Shown one piece after another: positions 53,202-62,531 of a DNA stretch of 64,000 nucleotides. Made by a program: the position numbers and the translations under genes. The stretch lies in the NCBI GenBank assembly GCA_905235375.1, contig CAJOLH010000005.1:1-64000 (forward strand). Direction: 5' to 3'. A model generated the notes under the pieces. That model saw nothing but the letters and a program-made list of their open reading frames with translations. It did no database searches and was not told the origin of the DNA. The first letter of the stretch is position 1. Each line of letters starts with the position of its first letter. The stretch is from an uncultured Bacteroidales bacterium. GTDB lineage: Bacteria; Bacteroidota; Bacteroidia; Bacteroidales; UBA3663.

Positions 53202-54617
53202 ATGAAAGCATTTCTGGATGAGAACTTCCTGCTGCAGACTGAAACTGCACAGAAGCTTTATCATGAGCATGCGGCTAAAATGCCGATCATCGATTATCAC
53301 TGTCATCTTATTCCCCAGATGGTTGCCGAAAACAAGCGTTTCGAATCCATCGCACAGATCTGGCTCATGGGCGATCACTACAAGTGGCGTGCCATGCGCA
53401 GCAACGGCGTGGACGAGCGATTCTGCACCGGCAAGGACACTACCGACTGGGAGAAGTTCGAGAAGTGGGCAGAGACCGTTCCCTACACCTTCCGCAATCC
53501 TCTCTATCACTGGACCCACCTGGAGCTCAAGACTGCTTTCGGTATCACCGAAACCTTGAATCCAACCAATGCTCGCGCCATCTACGACAAGTGCAATGAG
53601 CTCATTGCTACCGATCCCAAGTTCACACCACGTGGACTGATGAAGCATTATAATGTGAAGGTTGTCTGCACTACCGACGATCCTGCCGATTCGCTCGAAT
53701 GGCACAAGATTGTTGCTGCCGACCCAACTGCCGAGACCCGTATGCTGCCGACATGGCGTCCCGATGCCGGAATGAACATCGAAGCTGCTACCTGGAAAGC
53801 CTACATCGAGAAGCTTGAGAAGGTGAGCGGTGTGGAGATCAAGAAGTTCGCCGACCTCGTTGATGCATTGCAGAAGCGCCATGACTTCTTTGCCGAGATG
53901 GGCTGCCGCCTGTCCGACCACGGCATTGAGGAGTTCTATGACGAACCTTACACCGATGCTGAGATTGACGCTATCCTCGACAAGGCTCTGGCTGGCAAGG
54001 GTCTTACCGTCGAAGAGACACGCAAGTACAAGCACGCCTACCTCAAGGAGCAGGGCAAGATGGACTATGCTTCGGGCTGGGCACAGCAGTATCACTACGG
54101 AGCCATCCGCAACAACAACAGCAAGATGTTTGCCAAGTTGGGTGCTGACACCGGCTTCGATTCCATCGGTGAATTTACAACCGCCAAGGCCATGAGCCAC
54201 TTCCTTGACGAACTCAATGCAGAAGGCAAGCTCGCCAAGACCATCCTTTACAACCTCAATCCTTGTGCCAACGAAGTCATTGCCACCATGCTTGGCAACT
54301 TCCAGGATGGTTCTGTTCCCGGCAAAATCCAGTTCGGCTCGGGCTGGTGGTTCCTCGATCAGAAGGATGGCATGGAGAAGCAGATGAATGCCCTCTCGGT
54401 GCTCGGTCTGCTCAGCCGCTTTGTCGGTATGCTCACCGACTCGCGTTCGTTCCTGTCGTATCCTCGTCACGAGTACTTCCGCCGCACCCTTTGCAACCTG
54501 CTCGGCACCGACATCGAGAACGGCCTCGTTCCATACGTTGGTTATGAGAAGGATCGCGTGAACCAGATGGTAGAAGACATCTGCTACAACAATGCCAATA
54601 ACTATTTCAAGTTCTAA
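53202..54617 (+). CDS. uxaC: Glucuronate/galacturonate isomerase
   Basis: A 471-residue UxaC of the amidohydrolase superfamily that converts D-galacturonate to tagaturonate (and D-glucuronate to fructuronate). The family's N-terminus (MKAFLDENFLLQTETAQKLY) and the metal-binding segment MPIIDYHCHL are present, together with VVCTTDDPADSLEWHK, a MLPTWRPD segment and the C-terminal RSFLSYPRHEYFRRTLCNLL. It is the first gene of the rightward unit and supplies substrate for the divergently encoded UxaB. Confidence 0.96.
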   Translation: MKAFLDENFLLQTETAQKLYHEHAAKMPIIDYHCHLIPQMVAENKRFESIAQIWLMGDHYKWRAMRSNGVDERFCTGKDTTDWEKFEKWAETVPYTFRNPLYHWTHLELKTAFGITETLNPTNARAIYDKCNELIATDPKFTPRGLMKHYNVKVVCTTDDPADSLEWHKIVAADPTAETRMLPTWRPDAGMNIEAATWKAYIEKLEKVSGVEIKKFADLVDALQKRHDFFAEMGCRLSDHGIEEFYDEPYTDAEIDAILDKALAGKGLTVEETRKYKHAYLKEQGKMDYASGWAQQYHYGAIRNNNSKMFAKLGADTGFDSIGEFTTAKAMSHFLDELNAEGKLAKTILYNLNPCANEVIATMLGNFQDGSVPGKIQFGSGWWFLDQKDGMEKQMNALSVLGLLSRFVGMLTDSRSFLSYPRHEYFRRTLCNLLGTDIENGLVPYVGYEKDRVNQMVEDICYNNANNYFKF

Positions 54618-54662
54618 TAACTCATACACATTATTTAATAATCAATAATAAAATTTCAAGAA

Positions 54663-55685
54663 ATGGGAAAGATTATCACCCTTGGCGAAATTATGCTTCG
54701 CCTTTCTCCTAACGGACAGGACCGTTTCATTCAGACTGACGTATTCCGTATCATCCCTGGTGGCGGTGAAGCCAATGTAGCAGTGAGCTGCGCCAACTAC
54801 GGACATGATGCATATCTCGTAACCAAGCTGCCAAAGCACGAGATTGGACAGATTGCTGTGAACTCTCTTCGTCGCTATGGCGTCAACACCAAGTACATCG
54901 CTCGTGGCGGTGACCGTATCGGCCTCTACTATTGCGAGACTGGCGCTTCGATGCGTCCTTCGAAGGTTATCTACGATCGCGCTCACTCTGCCATTGCTGA
55001 GGCTGATCCTTCGGACTTCAACTTTGACGAGATCATGGAGGGAGCTGACTGGTTCCACTGGTCGGGCATCACACCTGCCATCTCCGACAAGGCTGCCGAA
55101 CTCACCAAGCTGGCTTGCGAAGCTGCCAAGCGTCATGGCGTTACCGTATCGGTTGACCTTAACTTCCGCAAGAAACTGTGGACTTCCGAGAAGGCCATCT
55201 CCATCATGCGTCCATTGATGAAGTATGTCGATGTCTGCATCGGCAACGAGGAGGATGCTGAGCTTTGCCTTGGCTTCAAGCCTGATGCCAACGTCGAAAG
55301 TGGCGAGACCAATGCTGCCGGCTACGAGGGCATCTTCAAGCAGATGAAGGAGGAATTCGGCTTCAAGTATGTGGTATCGACCCTTCGTGAATCGTTCAGC
55401 GCTACCTTCAACGGCTGGAAGGCTCTGATTTACGATGGCAAGGAGTTCTATCAGTCGAAGCGTTATGAGATCAACCCAATCATTGACCGTGTTGGTGGCG
55501 GTGATAGCTTCTCTGGCGGTCTGATCCATGGTCTTCTCACCAAGCCAACCCAGGGTGAGGCCCTCGAGTTTGCAGTTGCAGCCTCTGCACTCAAGCATAC
55601 CATCAATGGTGACTACAATCTCGTCAACGAGGCCGAGGTAGCATCTCTGGCAGGCGGCAATGCAAGTGGTCGCGTACAGCGTTAA
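54663..55685 (+). CDS. kdgK: 2-keto-3-deoxygluconate kinase
   Basis: A 340-residue PfkB-family sugar kinase that phosphorylates KDG to KDPG. The N-terminal GG motif (GGGEANVAVSCANYGHDAYL) and the C-terminal anion-hole motif VGGGDSFSGG with catalytic Asp281 are present. Gene context fixes the substrate: altronate dehydratase makes KDG and the aldolase gene follows. It starts 45 bp after uxaC. Confidence 0.92.
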   Translation: MGKIITLGEIMLRLSPNGQDRFIQTDVFRIIPGGGEANVAVSCANYGHDAYLVTKLPKHEIGQIAVNSLRRYGVNTKYIARGGDRIGLYYCETGASMRPSKVIYDRAHSAIAEADPSDFNFDEIMEGADWFHWSGITPAISDKAAELTKLACEAAKRHGVTVSVDLNFRKKLWTSEKAISIMRPLMKYVDVCIGNEEDAELCLGFKPDANVESGETNAAGYEGIFKQMKEEFGFKYVVSTLRESFSATFNGWKALIYDGKEFYQSKRYEINPIIDRVGGGDSFSGGLIHGLLTKPTQGEALEFAVAASALKHTINGDYNLVNEAEVASLAGGNASGRVQR

Positions 55686-55702
55686 TTCAATTGTTCATAT
55701 TT

Positions 55703-55740
55703 ACTGATTTACGATTGGCTCAGGCCTTTCGTAAATCAGT
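55703..55740 (+). terminator. Hairpin between kdgK and eda
   Basis: Perfect 11-bp arms ACTGATTTACG (55703-55713) / CGTAAATCAGT (55730-55740) with a 16-nt loop, followed by GGTTTTAATT. The T-tract is weak, so a partial terminator or mRNA-stability hairpin is more likely than a full stop. Confidence 0.5.
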
Positions 55741-55770
55741 GGTTTTAATTACTTTTCCATACATTTTATC

Positions 55771-56439
55771 ATGGCAAGATTTGATAAGTTTCAGGTGATG
55801 GCCAAGATCGGTGCCGCACCAATGGTTCCTGTATTCTACAACAAGGATGTCGAGATTTGCAAGAATGTCGTAAAAGCCTGCTACGAAGGTGGTGTTCGTG
55901 CTTTTGAGTTCACCAATCGTGGCGACTTTGCACATGAGGTATTCGGCGAGCTCAACAAGTGGGCTGCCAAGGAATGTCCTGAATTGGCGCTTGGCGTTGG
56001 TTCGGTTGTTGACGCTCCTACAGCTGCTCTCTATATCCAGCTTGGCGCTTGCTTTGTTGTAGGTCCTCTCTTCAATCCCGATATTGCTCCTGTCTGCAAT
56101 CGTCGTAGCGTATGCTACTGCCCGGGTTGTGTAACTCCTTCCGAGATCGGTAAGGCTCAGGAACTCGGTTGCGAGTTCACCAAGATCTTCCCAGGCGATG
56201 TTGTAGGTCCAAACCTTGTGAAGGGTCTGCTTGCTCCAATGCCTTGGTCGAAGATTATGGTTACTGGTGGCGTTTCTCCTGATGCTGACAACCTGAAGAA
56301 GTGGTTCGATGCTGGCGTTTATTGTGTAGGCATGGGTTCGAAGCTCTTCCCGAAGGATAAGGTTGCTGCTGGCGATTGGGCATACGTTACCAACAAGTGC
56401 AAGGAGTGCTTTGACATCATAGCAGGATTCAAGAAGTAA
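55771..56439 (+). CDS. eda: 2-keto-3-deoxy-6-phosphogluconate aldolase
   Basis: A 222-residue class I KDPG/KHG aldolase that splits KDPG into pyruvate and glyceraldehyde-3-phosphate. The catalytic Glu46 lies in RAFEFTNRG and the Schiff-base Lys138 in FTKIFPGD, matching Glu45/Lys133 of E. coli Eda. [19 protein letters not shown] is the usual phosphate-binding-loop region. It completes the galacturonate pathway; a hairpin separates it from kdgK and exuT follows after 26 bp. Confidence 0.95.
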   Translation: MARFDKFQVMAKIGAAPMVPVFYNKDVEICKNVVKACYEGGVRAFEFTNRGDFAHEVFGELNKWAAKECPELALGVGSVVDAPTAALYIQLGACFVVGPLFNPDIAPVCNRRSVCYCPGCVTPSEIGKAQELGCEFTKIFPGDVVGPNLVKGLLAPMPWSKIMVTGGVSPDADNLKKWFDAGVYCVGMGSKLFPKDKVAAGDWAYVTNKCKECFDIIAGFKK

Positions 56440-56465
56440 AGATTGACCCGTTAAACCTATTTATT

Positions 56466-57923
56466 ATGGGAAATCCACAAGAAAAGAAAACTAATTGGCG
56501 CTGGTATCTCTGTGTCCTCCTGTTCGTGGCCACCACCGTGAATTATCTCGACCGTCAGGTACTTTCGATGACCTGGAAGGAGTTCATTGCGCCCGAGTTC
56601 CACTGGACGGACAGCGATTACGGTACCATCACCGGTATCTTCTCCATCATCTACGCTGTGGCTTGTCTCTTTGCGGGCAAGTTCATCGACTGGATGGGCA
56701 CCAAGAAGGGTTATCTTTGGGCCATTGGTGTTTGGAGCCTCGGCGCCTGCTTGCATGCCGGCTGCGGATGGGTGACCATGAAGATTGAGGGACTGGATTC
56801 GGTTGATGCGCTTCGTGCTGTAGAAGCTGGTTCCGAACTGGCTGTCGCTATTGCTACAGTTTCCGTCTATCTCTTCCTCTTCTGCCGTACCGTCCTTGCA
56901 ATGGGCGAATCTGGCAACTTCCCGGCTGCCATCAAGGTTACGGCTGAGTACTTCCCAAAGAAAGACCGCGCGTTCGCTACGTCTATCTTCAATGCTGGTG
57001 CATCGGTAGGTGCCCTTGCAGCACCTCTGACAATTCCTGCCCTTGCCAAGGCATGGGGTTGGGAGATGGCTTTCATCATCATCGGTGGTCTCGGCTTCAT
57101 CTGGATGTTCTTCTGGGCATTCATGTATGACAAGCCCGAGAAGTCAAGCCACGTGAATGCTGCTGAGCTTGAATACATCCAGCAGGACGATGCTGCCGAA
57201 GCTGCCGCTGCCGAAGCTGCTGCTGCCGCTACTGCCGATGAGCCTTCGATTGGACTGCTTGAGACCCTCAAGTTCAAGCAGACCTGGGCATTCATTTTCG
57301 GTAAGTTCCTGACCGATGGCGTCTGGTGGTTCTTCCTTTTCTGGGCACCCGCCTATTTCCAGGATCAGTTTGGTTACAAGGCATCGTCGGGCATGGGTCA
57401 AGCGCTCATCTTCACGCTTTACTTCATTGTTACGTTCCTCTCCATTTTCGGCGGTTATCTGCCCAAGCTCTTCGTTGAGAAGAAGGGTATGGAGCCTTAT
57501 TCGGGACGTATGCGTGCAATGCTGATCTTTGCATTCTTCCCCATCTTCGCTCTCTTTGCCCAGCCTCTTGGTTCCTACAGTGCTTGGTGGCCGGCAATCA
57601 TCATCGGTTTGGCAGGTGCTGGACATCAGGCTTGGTCGGCTAACTTGTATTCCACAGTGGGTGATATGTTCCCCAAGTCCTGCGTCGCTACCATCACCGG
57701 TATTGGCCAGATGATGGGCGGATTCGGATCGTTCTGCATCAACAAGGGTTCCGGCGAACTCTTTGACTATGCTGCTGGACAGGGAGCTGCTTTCACCTTC
57801 TTTGGTTTCGAAGGCAAGCCTGCTGCCTACATGATTGTCTTCTGCATCTGTGCCGTTGCATATCTCATCGCATGGAACATCATGCATGCACTTGTTCCAA
57901 GGTACAAGAAGATTGAACTCTAA
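56466..57923 (+). CDS. exuT: Hexuronate MFS transporter (ExuT/ACS family)
   Basis: A 485-residue, 12-span major facilitator protein of the anion:cation symporter group. The first helix ends VATTVNYLDRQVLSM and the loop-2 signature region is GKFIDWMGTKKGYLWAIGVW, as in ExuT. Between TM6 and TM7 there is an unusual Ala/Glu-rich cytoplasmic insertion (DDAAEAAAAEAAAAATADEP, about residues 240-259). Its place at the end of the galacturonate operon identifies galacturonate/glucuronate uptake as the probable role. A strong terminator follows. Confidence 0.9.
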   Translation: MGNPQEKKTNWRWYLCVLLFVATTVNYLDRQVLSMTWKEFIAPEFHWTDSDYGTITGIFSIIYAVACLFAGKFIDWMGTKKGYLWAIGVWSLGACLHAGCGWVTMKIEGLDSVDALRAVEAGSELAVAIATVSVYLFLFCRTVLAMGESGNFPAAIKVTAEYFPKKDRAFATSIFNAGASVGALAAPLTIPALAKAWGWEMAFIIIGGLGFIWMFFWAFMYDKPEKSSHVNAAELEYIQQDDAAEAAAAEAAAAATADEPSIGLLETLKFKQTWAFIFGKFLTDGVWWFFLFWAPAYFQDQFGYKASSGMGQALIFTLYFIVTFLSIFGGYLPKLFVEKKGMEPYSGRMRAMLIFAFFPIFALFAQPLGSYSAWWPAIIIGLAGAGHQAWSANLYSTVGDMFPKSCVATITGIGQMMGGFGSFCINKGSGELFDYAAGQGAAFTFFGFEGKPAAYMIVFCICAVAYLIAWNIMHALVPRYKKIEL

Positions 57924-57947
57924 CATTCTTTGTTGAAATTCATTTAT

Positions 57948-57984
57948 AACCACCCGTATGTAAGACTCATTCGGGTGGTTTTTT
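57948..57984 (+). terminator. Intrinsic terminator of the uxaC-exuT operon
   Basis: Perfect 9-bp arms AACCACCCG (57948-57956) / CGGGTGGTT (57972-57980) followed by TTTT. Confidence 0.88.
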
Positions 57985-58072
57985 CTTGAATTTTCTTCAA
58001 AAATTCCATATAAATACCACGATTTCTTCAAAATACCAAAAAGTGGGTATTGTCAATTATCAATAATGCCCC

Positions 58073-58080
58073 TATCTTTG
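58073..58080 (+). promoter_or_regulatory. -7 element of the putative small-RNA cassette
   Basis: TATCTTTG, perfect -7; a weak TTG at 58050-58052 lies near the -33 position. Predicted start of transcription near 58087. Confidence 0.55.
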
Positions 58081-58086
58081 CAGCGA

Positions 58087-58184
58087 CAAAATGATAATAA
58101 ATAAGAATAGTAATAGTTTAAGAAGAAATAGTTGGTACTAATAGAAGTGAAAGAGGGCCGCGCGTGAGCGTAGCCCTTTTTTTT
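58087..58184 (+). ncRNA. Candidate small RNA, about 98 nt
   Basis: A stretch of about 98 nt lies between its own -7 element and an intrinsic terminator, and a separate consensus promoter (58204-58235) starts afresh downstream for the next gene. A 16-codon frame (ATG 58091, MIINKNSNSLRRNSWY) exists inside, so a leader peptide or tiny ORF is the alternative. Most of the transcript is A-rich and unstructured up to the terminator stem. I do not recognise a known RNA family. Confidence 0.5.
58155..58184 (+). terminator. Terminator of the candidate small RNA
   Basis: Stem 58155-58163 / 58168-58176 (one C-A mismatch, one G-U wobble) closed by the GNRA tetraloop GTGA and followed by eight T (58177-58184). 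Confidence 0.78.
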
Positions 58185-58203
58185 GAAATTATTATAAAAA
58201 AAG

Positions 58204-58235
58204 TTTGCAGCATTCACAAAAAATCACTAACTTTG
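58204..58235 (+). promoter_or_regulatory. Promoter of the CAZyme operon
   Basis: -33 TTTG (58204-58207), 20-bp spacer, -7 TAACTTTG (58228-58235), about 43 bp before the ATG at 58279. Confidence 0.75.
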
Positions 58236-58278
58236 CCCCCGAAATACATATTTAAATTAACACGCACCCGCATACGAT

Positions 58279-60099
58279 ATGAAAGCGATATCTTTATTGT
58301 TGTCTATGGTTATGGCATTGTCAGGCTCTATTTGCTTAGCAGAACCTGTGCATATCTATGCGTCTCCCGAAGGATTGTCTCCCCATGATGCGCTTCGTGA
58401 AGCACGCGAAATGCGGCGTCTGCATAAGGTCGGAGCTTCTGACACGCTGTATATTCATCTTGCAGAGGGAACCTATTATTTGGGGGAGACATTGTTTGTG
58501 CGTCCGGAAGATAGCGGGACACCTTCATCGCCGACAGTGATCATTGGGTCAGAACGTGGAAAGTCGGTCTTGAGCGGAGGAATGTCGCTTAAGATGATAA
58601 AGGATTCGAGTTCCTGTTCGATTCCCGCTTTGTATGAGTCCCATTCGCTCAAAGGACGACATTTTCTCCCAGTTCGTCAGCTTTGGCGCGATGATGGCAA
58701 GTTGCCGCACGCCTCCTTTGTCCCTCTCGATAGTATGATCAACATCATTGATTTTCGAAAAGAGGAGCGTGAGGTTTGGATTCCGCTGTCTGCTTTCCAG
58801 ACCTTTTTGCAAAGTGATGTTGAACGGGAAATAAACAATCTGGAGATGATTCTGCACCAGCGATGGGCGATTGCCATCCTGCGTGTCAAGGGGTATGTCA
58901 TCGAAAGGGATGTTGTCCGTCTCACTTTTGAAGACCCCGAGTCTCGACTTGAGTTCGAGCATCCCTGGCCCCAGCCAGTCGTCAACGAGGATAGGGGAGA
59001 TGGTTTGCTCCGAACATCTTCGTTCAATCTGCTGGGCGGAAAAGCTTTCATCAAACCAGGCACATGGTATCAGGATAACAACACGGGTGTCGTTTACTAT
59101 TATCCCATCGACGAGGAAGAGGAATGTGCAGACCATACATTTACAGCGCCCGTGCTGCAAACTCTCGTTGAAGTCAATGGTTCGTTGGAACGACCTGTGC
59201 ATGACATCATTTTCCGTAATGTCAGTTTCCAACATTCGGCATGGAATCGTCCTTCGTTCAAAGGACACGTCACCTTGCAAGGTGGGATGTATCTGCTCGA
59301 TGCCTATAAACTGCAGATTCCTGGACTTCCCGAAAAGGAGTATCTTGAAAACCAGGCATGGATTGAACGGCCTGAAGCTGCCGTCAGCGTACGTGGCGGT
59401 CGGCGCATTCATTTCGAAGATTGTGAGTTCTCGCATCTTGGCGCTACAGGGCTCGACTACGCGTGGGCAGATTCGGCCTGCGTGGTGAAGGGTTGTCACT
59501 TCCACGACATTGGAGGAACAGCCTTAGCGCTTGGTGCTTTTCCTGATCGGGGTTTCGAGACTCACGTTCCTTTCCGACCTGTCAATATGCAAGAGCTTTG
59601 TGCTGACTTCCTGATAGCAGACAATGTAATTGAAGATGTGACCAATGAGGATTGGGGATGCGTGGGAATCGGAGCAGGCTATGTGGCTGACTGCATTATC
59701 GAACACAACATCGTCCGTGACGTTAACTATTCCGGCATTTGCATCGGGTGGGGATGGACGCCGCTCGACTCGGGGATGAAGAACAATCACATTCGTGGCA
59801 ACAGGGTCTATTGTTTTGCGAAGATGCTCTATGATGCTGGTGGCATCTACACGCTCTCTTCTATGCCGGGTTCTACGATTGAAGATAATTACATCTACGA
59901 GATTTATCCCCCGAAGTATGCCACCAATCTTCGTGGATTCTATATCTATCTCGACGAAGCCACCGATGGCGTGACGATTCGAAACAACTGGTGTCCCGAA
60001 GCACTGTTTGGCGATAATCGTCCCGGTCCTGATGTGCACTGGGTAAACAATGGTCCTAACGCCAAACCCAATACCGATTGGCTCAAGAACAAACAATAA
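58279..60099 (+). CDS. Right-handed beta-helix glycosidase, GH141-like
   Basis: A 606-residue exported protein, signal MKAISLLLSMVMALSGSICL. The start of the mature part (HIYASPEGLSPHDALREARE) and the following HLAEGTYYLGETLFVRPEDS are the standard opening of parallel beta-helix carbohydrate-active enzymes. The C-terminal half contains the repeating coils (IADNVIEDVTNEDWGCVGIG, CIIEHNIVRDVNYSGICIGW, NHIRGNRVYCFAKMLYDAGG). The pattern is closest to what I know of GH141 and related families, which include enzymes active on rhamnogalacturonan-II and xylan; family assignment is not certain. It is the first gene of an operon with a GH31 enzyme and a methyltransferase fusion. Confidence 0.7.
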   Translation: MKAISLLLSMVMALSGSICLAEPVHIYASPEGLSPHDALREAREMRRLHKVGASDTLYIHLAEGTYYLGETLFVRPEDSGTPSSPTVIIGSERGKSVLSGGMSLKMIKDSSSCSIPALYESHSLKGRHFLPVRQLWRDDGKLPHASFVPLDSMINIIDFRKEEREVWIPLSAFQTFLQSDVEREINNLEMILHQRWAIAILRVKGYVIERDVVRLTFEDPESRLEFEHPWPQPVVNEDRGDGLLRTSSFNLLGGKAFIKPGTWYQDNNTGVVYYYPIDEEEECADHTFTAPVLQTLVEVNGSLERPVHDIIFRNVSFQHSAWNRPSFKGHVTLQGGMYLLDAYKLQIPGLPEKEYLENQAWIERPEAAVSVRGGRRIHFEDCEFSHLGATGLDYAWADSACVVKGCHFHDIGGTALALGAFPDRGFETHVPFRPVNMQELCADFLIADNVIEDVTNEDWGCVGIGAGYVADCIIEHNIVRDVNYSGICIGWGWTPLDSGMKNNHIRGNRVYCFAKMLYDAGGIYTLSSMPGSTIEDNYIYEIYPPKYATNLRGFYIYLDEATDGVTIRNNWCPEALFGDNRPGPDVHWVNNGPNAKPNTDWLKNKQ

Positions 60100-60155
60100 C
60101 TTCCTTAGCAAGCAATAACTTACCTTGCAAGCAACGACTACAGTTGTCTAATTAT

Positions 60156-62489
60156 ATGAAACAGACAAACTATTATCTATTCGATTTCCTCGACTTTGAC
60201 CCTGCCTTGCAGCAGGATGAGTATTTGTGGAAATCATATTGTCCCCGAAATATTAAAGTGCACGATGGGGTGGTTTACATCACTGTCCCCTATCAGCGAC
60301 AAGTGCATCAGAATGATATGCTGGCAGATCTTTCTGTCGCTCAGCGTGAATTTACGTTGATCATCAAGGCATATACCCACAATATCATCCGTGTCTTTAC
60401 GTCGTTCGATGGTTCTGCCCCCGTCGATCATGATGAGATGTTGTGTTGGCATAAGATGATACGTCCGATTGAGCTCAGCGTGAACGAGGATGCGGGATTC
60501 TATTGGATGGTAGATGGCAATGGAGAGGTGCGTGCTACGCTTAATTGCTCGGAGCCCACCATTGAGTTCTGGAGCGACCTGCAGCCTGCTCCACAGCCGA
60601 CGCTTGATTTGAAACTCTATCCGGAAGGTGCAAAGAGCGAATCTATAGCCGATGGCACGGCCAAGAGTGTCAATCTTTCGGCCTACGATCATTTTTCTCC
60701 TCCACGTTACGATGCTCTTCCGTTGGCATTTGTTGAACGTGGCGGCAAGCCCTCATTTGCGACCCTGAGTTTCGAATGTCTTTCGGATGAATGTTTCGCG
60801 GGCACAGGCGAGCGTTTCACGAAGATGGACCTTTCAGGACGCACCTTTCAGCTCAAGAATCAGGATGGCCAGGGTGTGAACAATCGCCGGTGCTACAAGA
60901 ATGTACCATTTTATCTCTCAAGCCGCAAATATGGCGTTTTCTACCATACATCGTCCTACTGCAAATTGTCATTTGCCGACCATTCGACGCGAAGTGTGCA
61001 GTTCCTCAGCGAAGAGCCTGTGATCGATGCCTTCATCATTGGCGGCAAAACACCCGAACAGATACTGCATGGTTACCGTTGCCTGACGGGATTTCCTCCG
61101 ATGCTTCCACTTTGGAGCTTTGGAATATGGATGAGCCGCATGACTTATTTTTCGGCCGATGAAGTGAATGACATCTGCAATCGTCTGCGTGTCGAACACT
61201 ATCCATGCGACGTAATACATTTGGATACGGGTTGGTTCAAGACAGACTGGCTTTGCGAATGGAAGTTCAACGAGGAACGTTTCCCTAACCCATTGCAGTT
61301 CATCCATGACCTTAAGGATAAAGGATTCAGAGTGAGCCTTTGGCAGTTGCCATACGTTGCAGAGGATGCTGAGCAAATCGATGAGGCAAGGGCCAATCAT
61401 TACATTGCCGAACCTCAGAAGAAGGAACTGCAACAGGCGGAAGAAGGACGGTCGAATTTCTCGTCGCTTGACTATGCGGGCACCATTGACTTCACTTCGC
61501 CTGAAGCTACGGCCTGGTACCAGGGGCTCTTGAAACGCCTGCTCGAAATGGGTGTGACCTGCATCAAAACGGACTTTGGCGAGAATATCCACATGGATGC
61601 TAAATATTTTGGTATGCCAGCCGAGAAGTTGAACAACCTCTATGCGCTGCTCTATCAGAAGGCAGCTTTCGAGATTACCCGCGAAGTATGCGGCAAGGCG
61701 ACGCATTATGCCAAGGCATTCGACACCACAGAAAATGCCGGCATCGTATGGGCTCGTAGTGCCTGGGCAGGTTGCCAGCGTTATCCTTTGCATTGGGGCG
61801 GCGATTCGGCACATTCGTGGGATGGTATGGCAGGCAGCCTGAAAGGTGGCTTGCATTTCGGACTTTCGGGCTTCTCATTCTGGAGTCATGACGTGCCCGG
61901 CTTCCATAGCTTACCCAACTTCATGAACTCTCCCTTGCACGAAGACATCTACGTGCGTTGGACGCAGTTCGGCGTCTTTTCGAGTCATATTCGTTATCAT
62001 GGCAGCCATCAACGCGAACCTTGGTGTTACCCTTCCATCGCACCTATTATTAAACGATGGTGGAAATTGCGCTATCTCCTCTTGCCCTACATTTACGAAG
62101 AGGCAAGGAAATCGACCGAGAGTGGCAATCCGATGGTGCGTGCCTTGCTCATGGAGCATCCCGATGACCCTATGGCATGGCATATTGACGATGAATATTA
62201 CTTCGGTTCGAAGTTTCTGTGTTGTCCTGTGATGAACAGCCGCAATCGTCGCAACATTTATCTGCCTGCGGGCAAGTGGGTGAATTTCTTCACAGGAACG
62301 CGCTACTACATGGCTCAAGGCGGTTGGCTTTTCGATCAGGTTGTCCCGCTCGATCAGATGCCCGTCTTTGTCCGTCCGGGAACTGAGATTCCTATCTATC
62401 CAGATGAAGTAGATTACACCGATCAGATGAATCTCGAAAAGGCAGATGTCCTGCATGTCGATGATGATTTTGATGGCATCGTCTTCTAA
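60156..62489 (+). CDS. GH31 alpha-xylosidase (YicI-like)
   Basis: A 777-residue GH31 enzyme, close to the 772-residue E. coli YicI. The nucleophile lies in CIKTDFGENIH (Asp473) and the acid/base in LHWGGDSAHSWDGMAG (Asp550); FGIWMSRMTYFSADEVNDIC and GFSFWSHDVPGF correspond to the YicI barrel segments. It should release alpha-linked xylose from xyloglucan- or pectin-type oligosaccharides. There is no signal peptide, so it acts in the cytoplasm or periplasm on imported oligosaccharides. I start at the ATG at 60156 (MKQTNYYLFDF) because the longer frame starts inside the preceding gene. Confidence 0.9.
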   Translation: MKQTNYYLFDFLDFDPALQQDEYLWKSYCPRNIKVHDGVVYITVPYQRQVHQNDMLADLSVAQREFTLIIKAYTHNIIRVFTSFDGSAPVDHDEMLCWHKMIRPIELSVNEDAGFYWMVDGNGEVRATLNCSEPTIEFWSDLQPAPQPTLDLKLYPEGAKSESIADGTAKSVNLSAYDHFSPPRYDALPLAFVERGGKPSFATLSFECLSDECFAGTGERFTKMDLSGRTFQLKNQDGQGVNNRRCYKNVPFYLSSRKYGVFYHTSSYCKLSFADHSTRSVQFLSEEPVIDAFIIGGKTPEQILHGYRCLTGFPPMLPLWSFGIWMSRMTYFSADEVNDICNRLRVEHYPCDVIHLDTGWFKTDWLCEWKFNEERFPNPLQFIHDLKDKGFRVSLWQLPYVAEDAEQIDEARANHYIAEPQKKELQQAEEGRSNFSSLDYAGTIDFTSPEATAWYQGLLKRLLEMGVTCIKTDFGENIHMDAKYFGMPAEKLNNLYALLYQKAAFEITREVCGKATHYAKAFDTTENAGIVWARSAWAGCQRYPLHWGGDSAHSWDGMAGSLKGGLHFGLSGFSFWSHDVPGFHSLPNFMNSPLHEDIYVRWTQFGVFSSHIRYHGSHQREPWCYPSIAPIIKRWWKLRYLLLPYIYEEARKSTESGNPMVRALLMEHPDDPMAWHIDDEYYFGSKFLCCPVMNSRNRRNIYLPAGKWVNFFTGTRYYMAQGGWLFDQVVPLDQMPVFVRPGTEIPIYPDEVDYTDQMNLEKADVLHVDDDFDGIVF

Positions 62490-62531
62490 TGTCCTATATA
62501 GTTAGCTAATTCGTAATAACTTGAACTTGCA

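Noticed and set aside
53172..54629. Minus-strand frame of 485 codons opposite uxaC
   Set aside because: The plus strand encodes an unmistakable UxaC; the antisense frame is a codon-bias shadow.
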